A stretch of DNA of 64,000 bases from CALECP01 sp964389925 (GCA_964389925.1 CAYMGE010000014.1:1-64000); one strand, 5' to 3'; positions 8,763 through 17,740 are shown, counted from the stretch's first letter. Numbers and translations: made by a program. Notes: a model not told the origin generated them from the letters alone.

Positions 8763-9743
8763 ATGAACCTTCTAATCATGGGCGGCACCCAATTTCTCGG
8801 CCGTGCCATCGTCACGGCGGCACTGGCGAGCGGGCATTCCGTCTCGCTTTTTCATCGCGGCAAGACAAATCCAGACCTTTTTCCAGAAGCAGAGCATCTA
8901 ATTGGAGATCGCAAAGAGACGAACTTGGCTGCATTGCAAGGACGCGAATTTGATGCGGTCATCGACGTATCTGCTTATATTCCGCGTGCCGTCAAAGAGC
9001 TACTTGAGACGGTTAAGACAAATCATTACACGTTGATTTCAACGATTTCTGTTTACAAGCGCAATGATTTGATTGGGCAGAATGAATCGGCCGAACTCAT
9101 CCACCTAGACGATCCCACTGTCGAAGAGATCACGGGCGAGACGTATGGTGGGCTGAAAGTTCTTTGTGAGGAGACGGCCGAGCAGATGATGCCCAACAAA
9201 ACACTGCACGTTCGTTCTGGCCTCGTCATCGGCACACACGATCACACCGACCGCTTTAGCTATTGGCCTGTGCGGGTCGCTAAAGGTGGTGAAGTCTTGG
9301 CTCCTGTCAATCGCCATCAGCCGTTACAGGTCATCGACGCACGCGACGAAGCAGAATGGGTTATCCGCTCTGTCGAGAACAATTTGACTGGCGCGTTTAA
9401 CGTTGCCGGTTCGATCAGCGGCACACTCGGACATGCGCTCGAAGTCTCGCAAGCGGTTAGCCAGAGCGGCGCGACAATCACCTACGTCCCGTATGATTTC
9501 TTACAGACACATGAAGTACAACCGTGGCAAGATATGCCGCTCTGGATTCCGCAAGAGGGCGAGCGTCTTGGCTTTCACACTTTCAGCATTGAGAAAGCGT
9601 TACAACATGGCCTCACGTTGCGACCATTGACCAATTCGGTCGAGGAAATTCTTGCGTGGTGGCCTTCGCAGGAGCGCGACTTGCGGATTGGGATTTCGGC
9701 CGAAAAAGAGCAAAAAGTTTTAGCCGCATGGCACGCACGTTAA
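8763..9743 (+). CDS. NAD(P)-dependent epimerase/reductase of the SDR superfamily
   Basis: A 326-residue protein. The Rossmann glycine motif is at the very N-terminus (MGGTQFLGRAIVTAAL), followed by the strand-2 region HSVSLFHRGKTNP, which ends in a basic residue as in NADP-preferring or CSP41-like extended/atypical SDRs. DAVIDVSAYIPRAV and the ISVYKRND segment match the RNA-binding-like/isoflavone-reductase-like branch. The reaction is not predictable. It starts 30 bases after the ZAS gene and runs into the OsmC gene, so the three may be co-transcribed. Confidence 0.82.
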   Translation: MNLLIMGGTQFLGRAIVTAALASGHSVSLFHRGKTNPDLFPEAEHLIGDRKETNLAALQGREFDAVIDVSAYIPRAVKELLETVKTNHYTLISTISVYKRNDLIGQNESAELIHLDDPTVEEITGETYGGLKVLCEETAEQMMPNKTLHVRSGLVIGTHDHTDRFSYWPVRVAKGGEVLAPVNRHQPLQVIDARDEAEWVIRSVENNLTGAFNVAGSISGTLGHALEVSQAVSQSGATITYVPYDFLQTHEVQPWQDMPLWIPQEGERLGFHTFSIEKALQHGLTLRPLTNSVEEILAWWPSQERDLRIGISAEKEQKVLAAWHAR

Positions 9744-9782
9744 ATGGGCATTTGCCCGTTTGATACCAAACAGAAGAACATT

Positions 9783-10202
9783 ATGTCTAGCATTAACGGA
9801 AGACTCGTCTACAAATATCAAGTCACAATGAGTAACGGCCGACACAGCATCATCGCTGATGAGCCAATCGATGTAAACGGAACCGACATCGGCCCCGGCC
9901 CTTATGAGCTACTCTGCGCCAGCCTCGCGGCGTGCAAGGCGATGACCTGTCGCATGTATGCCGAGCGCAAAAAGTGGGATTTGCAGGGGATGGATATTGC
10001 GGTTTCACATCGCAAGGTGAAGGCGAGCGAGACGGCCGAAGCTGTTTCAGAACGCGGCTATGTCGATATTTTCGATGCAGAAATGGAATTTCAAGGCAAT
10101 CTCGACGCGACACAACGCGAACGACTGCTTGAAATCTCGACCCGCTGCCCCGTCCATCGCACCCTTCTCAACGAAACCATCATCCACTCCTCAATGATGT
10201 AG
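9783..10202 (+). CDS. OsmC family peroxiredoxin-like protein
   Basis: A 139-residue protein. The paired thiols expected for OsmC/Ohr hydroperoxide reductases are present: LAACKAMTCRMYAERK in the first helix (two Cys) and STRCPVHRTL near the C-terminus. The frame is open from an ATG at 9744 that abuts the SDR stop codon, but the ATG at 9783, preceded by AGAAGAAC, aligns better with the family start. Likely role: detoxifying organic peroxides or related thiol chemistry in the cytoplasm. Confidence 0.85.
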   Translation: MSSINGRLVYKYQVTMSNGRHSIIADEPIDVNGTDIGPGPYELLCASLAACKAMTCRMYAERKKWDLQGMDIAVSHRKVKASETAEAVSERGYVDIFDAEMEFQGNLDATQRERLLEISTRCPVHRTLLNETIIHSSMM

Positions 10203-10422
10203 AAGCACAATTGCAAACTACGCTTCCCTTCGTGAAAATGAGAGCTAAGGAGGGCTATGAACAAGTTGGGTTGAAGCGATGATATTCGAGCTTCCCGATA
10301 GACTTTTAGCTCGTTACCTTTGAAAAAGGGATCAGCATGAATTCACTGGTAACATCATATTTAGCTGAGAGTTTAGGAAAACGCGAAGCTGTTCGTCAAC
10401 AACATCAAGGCAATTCGCCTGT

Positions 10423-11151
10423 CTAAAGTTGATGCAGGCGGAGGTTGATGGTTTCGTCTTGGCTGGCTGCCACGATTAAAGCACCGATGTATTCGTCATG
10501 CGGATCGAGGTTAAAAAGTTGCCAGTTTTGAGCAGCCTGTGGCTCGCTTTTGTCATAGAGTAGGCGTGGCTGCTCATCTGGCAGAAATGTGACCTCAAAA
10601 TGGGACAATGGGTGGGACAATCCTTCCCCAATCGCCTTGATGAACGCCTCTTTGCGTGTCCAACATTTGAGAAAGGTCGTTTGCTTTTCTGCCTCTGGAA
10701 CGGTTTGCAATTTAGCCACTTCGCCAGCCGCAAAAAAATGCTTGGCGATATTGTCCACATCACTGACCCGACGACGATGTTCGACATCAACACCAACAAG
10801 ACGATCCAGCGTAAATGCAATGAGGGCGCATTCGTGGGAGTGGGTCACGTTGAACATCAATTCATGCGTACCATAAAGCTGCTCGACGTAGGGTTTGCCG
10901 TGTTCCGTTTTGGGGAGCGTGATGTCGAGCGGGTCGATGCGGAGATATTGACCAAGCAGGTGGCGCAGGGAGGCGCGTGCGACGATGTTGCGGCGGCGGT
11001 GGCGGGGGAATTTGAAGCGTTTGGCGCGGGCTTGCTCTTCGGCCGACAACACCTCCCACATCCACCCCGCCTCCTGATCGAGCCAGATACGCCAAATATC
11101 GACATGGTTGGGCTGAAGGTTGTAGATTCTAGTTTGTTGCCAATCGCTCAT
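10423..11151 (-). CDS. 4'-phosphopantetheinyl transferase (Sfp type)
   Basis: A protein of about 242 residues. It would transfer phosphopantetheine from CoA to carrier-protein serines. The diagnostic blocks are present: FNVTHSHECALIAF, the metal-binding VGVDVEHRRR, and the FLKCWTRKEAFIKAIGEGL helix (W-x-x-K-E-A). The start at MSDWQQ (11151) is chosen over the longer frame to 11190, which runs through the heptamer repeat. No polyketide or peptide synthetase lies in the window, so the carrier substrate is unknown and could be fatty-acid ACP. Confidence 0.88.
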   Translation of the reverse strand: MSDWQQTRIYNLQPNHVDIWRIWLDQEAGWMWEVLSAEEQARAKRFKFPRHRRRNIVARASLRHLLGQYLRIDPLDITLPKTEHGKPYVEQLYGTHELMFNVTHSHECALIAFTLDRLVGVDVEHRRRVSDVDNIAKHFFAAGEVAKLQTVPEAEKQTTFLKCWTRKEAFIKAIGEGLSHPLSHFEVTFLPDEQPRLLYDKSEPQAAQNWQLFNLDPHDEYIGALIVAASQDETINLRLHQL

Positions 11152-11156
11152 TGTTG

Positions 11157-11199
11157 GGTATTCGGTAATCGGTGACATTTTATCGAACACTGATTACCT
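11157..11199. repeat. Heptamer-type inverted repeat filling the PPTase-zwf gap
   Basis: Left arm GTATTCGGTAATCGGTG, right arm CACTGATTACC, built from ATTCGGT-like units. It occupies almost the whole 50-base space between the zwf stop and the PPTase start. The unit matches the larger element at 63644-63727. Confidence 0.6.
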
Positions 11200-11201
11200 G
11201 C

Positions 11202-12662
11202 TCAATGTTCCGCGCAAGAATATCGCCAATGTCGCCCATCTTGGGATAGCATCAAATCAGAACTTGCCGGCCCCCAAGAACCGACCGGGTAGTCATCGAG
11301 TGGTGGTGCGAACTCAGTCTGCCACCCCTGAATGATTGGGTCGATAATGCGCCATGCCTGTTCGATGCTGTCGGCGCGGGTGAAGAGGGTGGGGTCGCCG
11401 TCGAGTGCTTCAAGCAGCAGGCGTTCATACGCTTCGGGCGTGGAGTCTTTGCCAAATGCCAGTTCGTACTCAAACTCCATTTCGACCGAGCGCATGTCGA
11501 TGTCGGTATCGGGAACTTTTGTCTCAAAGCGCAGATGAATCGCCTCATGCGGCTGGATACAGATGGCGAGGACGTTGCGTCGAATGCTGTAATCATCGGG
11601 AATTGGGAACATGTTGTGTGGCGTTCCCCGAAATTGAATGATGATCTCTGTTGCCTTCGTCTGTAGTGCTTTGCCAGAGCGCAAATAGAACGGTACGCCG
11701 CGCCAACGCCAATTGTCGATGTACAGTTCGAGCGCGGCATAGGTTGCTGTTTCGCTACCGTCAGCGACATCGGCCGCATCGCGGTAGCCTTCATATTGGC
11801 CGCGCACGGTGTGGCTGGCGAGGGCTTCGGGGGAAATCGGCCGAACTGCCTTCAACACCTTCGCTTTCTCATCACGCACCTCATTCGCCTCAAACGATGC
11901 GGGCGGCTCCATCGCCACCAACGACAATAACTGCATCAGATGATTCTGGAACATGTCGCGCAATACACCTGCCTGATCGTAATAACCAGCGCGATGCCCG
12001 ACATCGACCGACTCGACCGCCGTGATTTGCACATGATCGATATAGTTGCGGTTCCACAGCGGCTCAAAAATAGCGTTTGCAAAGCGGAACACCATGATAT
12101 TCTGCACCGTCTCTTTCGCTAAATAGTGGTCGATGCGATAAATCTGCTGCTCATCCAGCAGTTTGTGCAGCGCGATGTTGAGGTCTTTTGCCGACTGCAA
12201 ATCATCGCCAAACGGCTTTTCGATGATGACACGCCGCCAAGCGTCGCCATCTTCCTGCACCATGCCCTGCTCGTGCATCTTTTGCACAATGGTCAGGAAA
12301 AAGCGTGGCGGTGTAGCAAGATAGTAGAGGCGGTTCGCCGCTCCATTCTCAAGATCAGATGTCGCCTTTTCCAAACGCGCAAAGTCGTCGTCTTCTGTAA
12401 AGCTGCCCTGTACATAGTGGAGCATCCTACAGAAATCATCGTAAGCGTTCTGTCGAAGATCATCATCGACAAACTCTTTGATGCCACTATCCATCTCTGT
12501 GCGAAATTTTGCCGTGTCCCAATCGGAAAAGGCAAAGCCGACGATACGAAGCCGCTCGGGTAACCGCCCTTTGCGCCACTGCTTGAACAGAGCGGGAATC
12601 AATTTGCGACGGGTCAAGTCACCCGATGCGCCAAAGATAAGAATCGTGGTTGAGTCAGTCAT
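11202..12662 (-). CDS. zwf: Glucose-6-phosphate 1-dehydrogenase
   Basis: A 486-residue enzyme of the oxidative pentose phosphate pathway, converting glucose-6-phosphate to 6-phosphogluconolactone with NADP reduction. The N-terminal nucleotide motif is GASGDLTRRKLIPAL, and the active-site signature RIDHYLAKE is intact, followed by VQNIMVFRFAN. The length is normal for the family. It is transcribed divergently from the leu operon and lies just upstream of the PPTase gene on the same strand. No clear Shine-Dalgarno is seen before the ATG. Confidence 0.95.
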   Translation of the reverse strand: MTDSTTILIFGASGDLTRRKLIPALFKQWRKGRLPERLRIVGFAFSDWDTAKFRTEMDSGIKEFVDDDLRQNAYDDFCRMLHYVQGSFTEDDDFARLEKATSDLENGAANRLYYLATPPRFFLTIVQKMHEQGMVQEDGDAWRRVIIEKPFGDDLQSAKDLNIALHKLLDEQQIYRIDHYLAKETVQNIMVFRFANAIFEPLWNRNYIDHVQITAVESVDVGHRAGYYDQAGVLRDMFQNHLMQLLSLVAMEPPASFEANEVRDEKAKVLKAVRPISPEALASHTVRGQYEGYRDAADVADGSETATYAALELYIDNWRWRGVPFYLRSGKALQTKATEIIIQFRGTPHNMFPIPDDYSIRRNVLAICIQPHEAIHLRFETKVPDTDIDMRSVEMEFEYELAFGKDSTPEAYERLLLEALDGDPTLFTRADSIEQAWRIIDPIIQGWQTEFAPPLDDYPVGSWGPASSDLMLSQDGRHWRYSCAEH

Positions 12663-12814
12663 GGGGAGAGATTACAACGACTGAGGGAAAAGGGCGAATA
12701 ATATGCACAATCTCACGGGCTTTACTTCATTCGCACTATTGTACAAAATAGGAACATTGGATTTTATTCAATTTTTAGGTGGCGGAATTGGCCGAAAACG
12801 GTACACTTACCCTA

Positions 12815-12910
12815 ATGGTGTTTTTAATGCTCTCACTCCTTAGCTACTTGGCACTCCTTCTTCTGGAGCAGCCAAACCGCGCATGGGCAGTGAATGAAGC
12901 ACGTCAGTAA
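12815..12910 (+). CDS. leuL: Leucine-rich leader peptide of the leu operon
   Basis: A 31-codon ORF, MVFLMLSLLSYLALLLLEQP then NRAWAVNEARQ, with 9 leucine codons including four in a row at 12854-12865 (CTC CTT CTT CTG). It ends 23 bases before a perfect terminator and about 100 bases before leuA. A TGGGCAG at 12884-12890 can pair with CTGCCCA at 12936-12942, the 5' arm of the terminator. A ribosome stalled on the Leu run would leave this segment free to form the antiterminator, whereas one reaching the stop would cover it. This is the classic layout of translational attenuation by charged tRNA-Leu. The ribosome site is weak. The peptide could also look like a short signal sequence by chance. 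Confidence 0.7.
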   Translation: MVFLMLSLLSYLALLLLEQPNRAWAVNEARQ

Positions 12911-12933
12911 CCGATAATTCACAAATTTTATTG

Positions 12934-12961
12934 AGCTGCCCAATTGGGCAGCTTTTTTTTT
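12934..12961 (+). terminator. Rho-independent terminator/attenuator before leuA
   Basis: The perfect palindrome AGCTGCCCAATTGGGCAGCT (12934-12953) is followed by a run of T to 12961. It lies between the leader peptide and leuA, so its natural role is attenuation rather than ending a gene. Confidence 0.85.
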
Positions 12962-13009
12962 GTCGTTTAGACCAAAGTTGTCATAGTTGGGATCACGGAG
13001 ATTTTGATC

Positions 13010-14611
13010 ATGAGCGAGATTGTAAAGATTTTTGACACGACGTTGCGAGATGGAGAACAGAGTCCGGGAGCTACTTTGAGTTCGGCCGAAAAATTAAAGA
13101 TCGCCCGCAACCTCTCCCGCTTGGGTGTAGACATTATGGAAGCTGGCTTCCCCGCCGCCTCCCCCGACGACCTCGAAGCGGTCAAACAGATCGCTATCCA
13201 AGTTGGCAACAGTGTCCCTGACGGCCGTAGCGAACCACCCGTCATCTGCGGACTGGCTCGCGCCGTCAAACGCGACATCGACAAATGTTGGGAAGCCGTC
13301 CAACACGCCAAACATCCCCGCATTCACACCTTCCTCGCCACCTCTCCCATTCATATGCAGCACAAACTCCGCATGGATCCCGAAGAAGTCATCGATAAAG
13401 TCAAAGAGATGGTCACTTATGCCAAGTCGTACTGCGACGATGTGGAGTTCTCACCCGAAGATGCCGGACGCTCAAATCCTGAATTTCTCTACCTAGTTCT
13501 GGGCGAAGCGATCAAGGCTGGCGCGACGACGCTTAACATCCCCGACACCGTTGGCTATCAAACGCCCGAAGGGTTTGGCGATCTGATCAAAGGGATCGTG
13601 GAAAACACGCCGGGTATCGAAAATGTCACCGTCTCCGTTCATTGTCACAATGATTTGGGATTGGCAACAGCAAATACGCTGGCAGGTGTCATGAATGGGG
13701 CGCGGCAGGTCGAGGTGACGATCAATGGCATTGGCGAACGCGCTGGTAACACATCACTCGAAGAGGTCGTGATGGCGATGAAAACGCGCAGCGATGCGTA
13801 TGATCTCGACACGAATATCGACACGACCCAAATTGTGCCACTCAGTCGCCAAGTCTCCCGCTTCACGGGCATGACCGTTCAGGCCAATAAAGCGATTGTT
13901 GGCGAAAATGCGTTCGCACATGAGGCAGGCATTCATCAAGATGGCATGTTGAAAAACGAGGAGACTTATGAAATTATGCGGCCTGAGACGGTTGGATTGT
14001 CGAAGTCAGAACTTGTCTTGGGCAAACATTCGGGTCGCCATGCTTTCAAGGTTCGCATGTCGGAATTGGGATATGAACTGGATGGTGATTTACTGAATAA
14101 TGCATTTGTCAAGTTTAAGCGTGTTGCAGATGCGAAAAAAGTTGTCACGGACACGGACTTAATCGCGCTGGTTGACGATCAGATTATGCGGCCGACGCGC
14201 ATTTTCCGCCTCGATGCAATGCAAGTCACGTCTGGTACAATCGATATGCCGACGGCAAGTGTGCGCTTGATCGACCCCGATGATAACAAACACACATCCG
14301 TTGCAATTGGGACAGGGCCAGTTGATGCAGCGTTCAAGGCGATTGACAGCATCGTGAACGTGCCAAACTCCCTCGAAGAGTATGTTGTGCGGGCGGTAAC
14401 GGATGGGATCGATGCGATTGGGGAGGTGATGGTGCGGCTGGAATCGGATGATGACCAGTTCAAACAACGCACAGACCCTCAAAGCGGCCTACGGCGCGCC
14501 CGCTCCTTCGGGGGTCATGGCGCAGAAACTGACATCGTCGTCGCCAGCGCAAAAGCGTATTTGGCCGCGCTCAACAAAATGCTGATCGCCAGCGGAAAGT
14601 TTGAGGCTTGA
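13010..14611 (+). CDS. leuA: 2-isopropylmalate synthase
   Basis: A 533-residue enzyme catalysing the first committed step of leucine synthesis: acetyl-CoA plus 2-oxoisovalerate to 2-isopropylmalate. The HMGL-like TIM barrel starts with FDTTLRDGEQSPG, and metal-binding HCHNDLGLATANTL and GIGERAGNTSLEEV are intact. The C-terminal dimer (leucine-sensing) domain is present. The ATG at 13010 is preferred over an upstream TTG at 13004 because ACGGAG lies nine bases before it. First structural gene of the operon and target of the attenuator upstream. The octamer at 13082 marks a sharp change from G-rich to C-rich sequence. Confidence 0.95.
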   Translation: MSEIVKIFDTTLRDGEQSPGATLSSAEKLKIARNLSRLGVDIMEAGFPAASPDDLEAVKQIAIQVGNSVPDGRSEPPVICGLARAVKRDIDKCWEAVQHAKHPRIHTFLATSPIHMQHKLRMDPEEVIDKVKEMVTYAKSYCDDVEFSPEDAGRSNPEFLYLVLGEAIKAGATTLNIPDTVGYQTPEGFGDLIKGIVENTPGIENVTVSVHCHNDLGLATANTLAGVMNGARQVEVTINGIGERAGNTSLEEVVMAMKTRSDAYDLDTNIDTTQIVPLSRQVSRFTGMTVQANKAIVGENAFAHEAGIHQDGMLKNEETYEIMRPETVGLSKSELVLGKHSGRHAFKVRMSELGYELDGDLLNNAFVKFKRVADAKKVVTDTDLIALVDDQIMRPTRIFRLDAMQVTSGTIDMPTASVRLIDPDDNKHTSVAIGTGPVDAAFKAIDSIVNVPNSLEEYVVRAVTDGIDAIGEVMVRLESDDDQFKQRTDPQSGLRRARSFGGHGAETDIVVASAKAYLAALNKMLIASGKFEA

Positions 14612-14624
14612 TTGACCTGCTATA

Positions 14625-14837
14625 ATGGGATTTTTGAATACGACACACCAAACCATCCCTATTAAGAATAATCAGGTCATTATTAACCTGCCAGAAGCAT
14701 GTCCAGACGACACGGTTCGAGTAACAGTTCAATGGCAACTTCGTCTTTCGAACCTACGAACAATCGTAGAGGATTTGGTTATGGTCAGCGTTGATCAGGA
14801 TTTTCCAAGCTATCCACTCCAACTATTATTGAGATAA
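14625..14837 (+). CDS. Small hypothetical protein in the leu operon
   Basis: A 70-residue ORF between leuA and leuC. PIKNNQVIINLPEACPDDTV resembles the start of small antitoxin-like or beta-strand-rich proteins, but no family is recognised. Its ATG overlaps a perfect TATAAT box (14621-14626). If that is a promoter, transcription would start inside the ORF, so either the box is not used or translation begins elsewhere. The ORF ends 27 bases before leuC. Confidence 0.4.
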   Translation: MGFLNTTHQTIPIKNNQVIINLPEACPDDTVRVTVQWQLRLSNLRTIVEDLVMVSVDQDFPSYPLQLLLR

Positions 14838-14864
14838 GAGTCACTATTTTGAATTGAGAAAGTT

Positions 14865-16286
14865 ATGAAACCAAGAACACTTTTTGAGAAAATTTGGGAC
14901 GCACACGTCGTCCACGAAGCACCCGGTGCGCCGACGGTGCTGTACATCGACTTACATCTGATTCACGAGGTAACATCGCCACAGGCGTTCACTGGGCTGC
15001 GCGAAAAGGGGTTGAAAGTCCGCCGCCCAGACCGCACGGTGGCGACGATGGATCACAGCATTCCGACGGTCAACACCGTCACAAATCCCGATCTCGTTTT
15101 GCCGATGAGTGACGGGATGGCGGTCAAGCAGTTGGATCAGTTGGTGCGGAATTCGGCCGATTTCGGCATCCAACTCTACGACTATCACAGCGACAAACGC
15201 GGCATCGTCCACGTTATCGGCCCCGAACTCGGCCTCACCCAGCCCGGACAAACCATCGTCTGCGGCGATAGCCACACCAGCACACACGGCGCATTCGGCG
15301 CATTGGCCTTCGGCATCGGCACAAGCGAGATCGAACATGTATTGGCGACGCAATGCCTCTTGCAGTACAAGCCAAAAACCGCCCTCATCAACTACGTCGG
15401 TCAACTCCGCGATGGCGTGACCGCCAAAGATATGATTCTCGCCTTGATCGCCAAAACGGGCATCGGTGGTGGCACGGGTCACGTCTACGAGTATGCAGGC
15501 GAGGCGGTTCGCAACCTGAGCATGGAAGGGCGCATGACGATGTGCAACATGTCTATCGAAGGCGGCGCACGCGCTGGCATGGTCGCGCCTGATGAGAAGA
15601 CGTTTGAGTGGGTGCGTGGACGCGAATATGCACCAAAGGGCATCGACTTTGATCGCGCCGTTGAGCAGTGGGAAATGTTGCAGACGGACGAAGGCGCGAC
15701 CTATGATCGCACCATCGAAATCGACGTGAACGCACTTGAGCCGATGATCACTTACGGAACCAATCCGGGCATGGGCATGGGCATCAGCGAGGCGATCCCC
15801 AACCCATCTGATCTGCGCGACTACAACGAGCGCAAATCACTTGAAAAAGCTCTCAACTACATGGCATTAGAACCGGGCAAACCGCTGCTCGGCAAGCCCG
15901 TCGATGTCGTCTTTGTCGGTAGTTGTACCAATTCGCGGATTGGTGATTTGGAATCGGCCGCTGCCATGCTCAAAGGCCGCAAAGTCGCTGAGAATGTCCG
16001 CATGATGGTTGTGCCGGGCAGCGAAGATGTGCGTCGTGTGGCAGAGTCGCGTGGACTAGACAAAATCTTCATCGAAGCAGGCGCAGAGTGGCGGTCGGCC
16101 GGCTGTTCGATGTGTATTGCGATGAACGGTGACCAACTCACCCCTGGTCAATACGCCGTCAGCACCAGCAACCGCAACTTTGAAGGGCGACAAGGCAAAG
16201 GTGGTCGCACCTTCTTGGCGAGTCCGCTTACTGCTGTCGCTGCTGCTGTCACGGGTGAAGTGACTGATCCACGCACATTATTGTAA
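14865..16286 (+). CDS. leuC: 3-isopropylmalate dehydratase, large subunit
   Basis: A 473-residue aconitase-family protein that isomerises 2-isopropylmalate to 3-isopropylmalate with LeuD. The iron-sulphur cluster cysteines are in GSCTNSRIGDLE (about residues 352-363) and SAGCSMCIAMN. HVVHEAPG at the N-terminus and GDSHTSTHGAFGALAFGIG are family hallmarks. A GAGAAAG ribosome site precedes the ATG. The octamer at 15153 divides it: G-rich before, strongly C-rich after. Confidence 0.96.
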   Translation: MKPRTLFEKIWDAHVVHEAPGAPTVLYIDLHLIHEVTSPQAFTGLREKGLKVRRPDRTVATMDHSIPTVNTVTNPDLVLPMSDGMAVKQLDQLVRNSADFGIQLYDYHSDKRGIVHVIGPELGLTQPGQTIVCGDSHTSTHGAFGALAFGIGTSEIEHVLATQCLLQYKPKTALINYVGQLRDGVTAKDMILALIAKTGIGGGTGHVYEYAGEAVRNLSMEGRMTMCNMSIEGGARAGMVAPDEKTFEWVRGREYAPKGIDFDRAVEQWEMLQTDEGATYDRTIEIDVNALEPMITYGTNPGMGMGISEAIPNPSDLRDYNERKSLEKALNYMALEPGKPLLGKPVDVVFVGSCTNSRIGDLESAAAMLKGRKVAENVRMMVVPGSEDVRRVAESRGLDKIFIEAGAEWRSAGCSMCIAMNGDQLTPGQYAVSTSNRNFEGRQGKGGRTFLASPLTAVAAAVTGEVTDPRTLL

Positions 16287-16303
16287 TTTGCTACAATGCA
16301 AAT

Positions 16304-16609
16304 ATGAACGAACCTAAAATCATTATCAATGTTGGTGTCCAGTGGGATGGCTACGTGTTTCAGCTCACACCCACGACGCGAGTTTGGATTGAAGAGAACT
16401 TTCCAGACCGAGAACGTGTCAAAAGCCTCTTTGTAGGATTTGAAAGGCGACAGCAGCCTTCTTGGAAAGTGACTAACACAATGTGGGACAATATGTGGCA
16501 GTTGCTAACAGGTCTATCGTCTGAGGAAATTCTCCAAATAGGCGGACTAGTTGCTCGGAACCCGATTTCAAAGGAAGAGATTTATAGGTTAGAGTCTGCT
16601 TATGTCTAA
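16304..16609 (+). CDS. Hypothetical protein inserted between leuC and leuD
   Basis: A 101-residue soluble protein with no recognised family. It contains many aromatic residues (VQWDGYVFQ, PSWKVTNTMWDNMWQ). Its ATG lies six bases after a TACAAT (16292-16297), suggesting its own promoter and a leaderless message. Its last codons overlap the start of the next gene by eight bases, so the two are translated together and probably work together. Confidence 0.6.
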   Translation: MNEPKIIINVGVQWDGYVFQLTPTTRVWIEENFPDRERVKSLFVGFERRQQPSWKVTNTMWDNMWQLLTGLSSEEILQIGGLVARNPISKEEIYRLESAYV

Positions 16610-17081
16610 ACTGGCGAATCTATACATTGGTCGCGCGGGTCAAATGGCAGTGATGGCTGAATTTCTGATTCGTGGCTACAATGTCGCTGTTCCAGAAGTA
16701 GATGTCGGTGATGACATTCTCGTTGTGCGCGACAGTGATGGTGAGTTTGCGCGTGTTCAGGTCAAGGCGACAAATGCAACCTCAACGAATCGGGGCTACA
16801 GTGCGCGATATACGCTAAAGTTGTCTCAGCTTGCGCTCCCAATCCGTCCTGAAATTTGGTATGTATTTGCCAGTCGATTTCAGGATAAGTGGGATACGTT
16901 CGTCATTATCCCACGCGAGAAACTCTTTGAGCTTTATGAGCTATATAACATCGGCTCTGTCAACAAGAATGGCGTTGTGTCGCTCTACTTTGCCAATCAC
17001 GACGGAAACATTATCTGTTCTGGGCAAGACCTGACCAGATTCGCAGGGAATTGGTCTGATTGGCCGACGATTGAACATTGA
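16602..17081 (+). CDS. PD-(D/E)XK-like nuclease fold protein
   Basis: A 159-residue protein. The pattern RAGQMAVMAEFLIRGYNVAV, then DDILVV, then FARVQVKATN fits the E ... D ... Q-x-K active site of the PD-(D/E)XK superfamily (DUF4365 or archaeal-resolvase-like proteins). These are usually DNA nucleases of repair, restriction or defence, or catalytically quiet relatives. It overlaps the preceding small gene and is followed 18 bases later by leuD. A nuclease pair inside a biosynthetic operon is unusual and suggests insertion of a two-gene module. Confidence 0.6.
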   Translation: MSKLANLYIGRAGQMAVMAEFLIRGYNVAVPEVDVGDDILVVRDSDGEFARVQVKATNATSTNRGYSARYTLKLSQLALPIRPEIWYVFASRFQDKWDTFVIIPREKLFELYELYNIGSVNKNGVVSLYFANHDGNIICSGQDLTRFAGNWSDWPTIEH

Positions 17082-17099
17082 TGATGAACATAAAGAAAA

Positions 17100-17684
17100 A
17101 TGGAACCTTTTAACGAACTAAATTCACACATCGTTGCGATTCGCACGAATGATATTGACACTGACCAGATCATCCCCGCCCAGTACCTCAAGGTGACGAG
17201 CAAGGATGGGTTGGTCGAAGGGCTGTTTTCGAGCTGGCGGTATTTGCCCGGTACAAAGCAAGACAACCCTGATTTCGCGCTCAATCGCCCTGAAAGTCAG
17301 GGGGCAAAGGTGTTGTTGGCGGGCGATAACTTTGGCTGCGGCTCTAGCCGTGAACATGCGCCGTGGGCGTTGATGGGCTGGGGATTTAAGGCGATTGTCA
17401 GCACCTCGTTTGCCGACATTTTCCGCAACAACTCGCTCAAAAATGGGTTACTTCCTGTCGTGGTCGATAAGGAGACGCATGAGCAGTTGTTTTCGCTGGT
17501 CGAGGAAGACCCCACAACCGAAGTGCGAATCGACTTAGACACACAGTCGCTCATTTTGCCAGATGAGCGGCGTGTCGAATTCCCGATTGACACATTTAGC
17601 AAGCAGTGTATGTTGGATGGGGTCGATCAGTTGGGGTATTTGCTCAAGCTAGATGATGAGATTTCGGCGTTTGAAAATCGCTAA
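17100..17684 (+). CDS. leuD: 3-isopropylmalate dehydratase, small subunit
   Basis: A 194-residue aconitase swivel-domain protein, partner of LeuC. DIDTDQIIPAQYLK at the N-terminus and GDNFGCGSSREHAPWAL are diagnostic and intact. A strong terminator follows 24 bases after the stop. leuB is absent from the window, so the third enzyme of the pathway must be encoded elsewhere. Confidence 0.95.
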   Translation: MEPFNELNSHIVAIRTNDIDTDQIIPAQYLKVTSKDGLVEGLFSSWRYLPGTKQDNPDFALNRPESQGAKVLLAGDNFGCGSSREHAPWALMGWGFKAIVSTSFADIFRNNSLKNGLLPVVVDKETHEQLFSLVEEDPTTEVRIDLDTQSLILPDERRVEFPIDTFSKQCMLDGVDQLGYLLKLDDEISAFENR

Positions 17685-17707
17685 ATAATCTGAGTGGTTA
17701 CAATTGA

Positions 17708-17740
17708 AAAGCGTGCATCTTGAGATGCACGCTTTCTGTT
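17708..17740 (+). terminator. Terminator after leuD
   Basis: Arms AGCGTGCATCT and AGATGCACGCT with a two-base centre, followed by TTCTGTTT. It closes the leu operon before dnaE. Confidence 0.8.

Noticed and set aside
10337..10426. A 29-codon ORF (MNSLVTSYLAESLGKREAVR ...) before the PPTase gene
   Set aside because: It has only a weak ribosome site, overlaps the 3' end of the convergent PPTase gene and has no recognisable fold; the 220-base gap looks like decayed sequence.
12774..12850. A tRNA-Leu-like start (TGGCGGAATTGG) upstream of leuA
   Set aside because: No acceptor, anticodon or T-arm can be completed around it; the region reads better as the leader of the attenuator.
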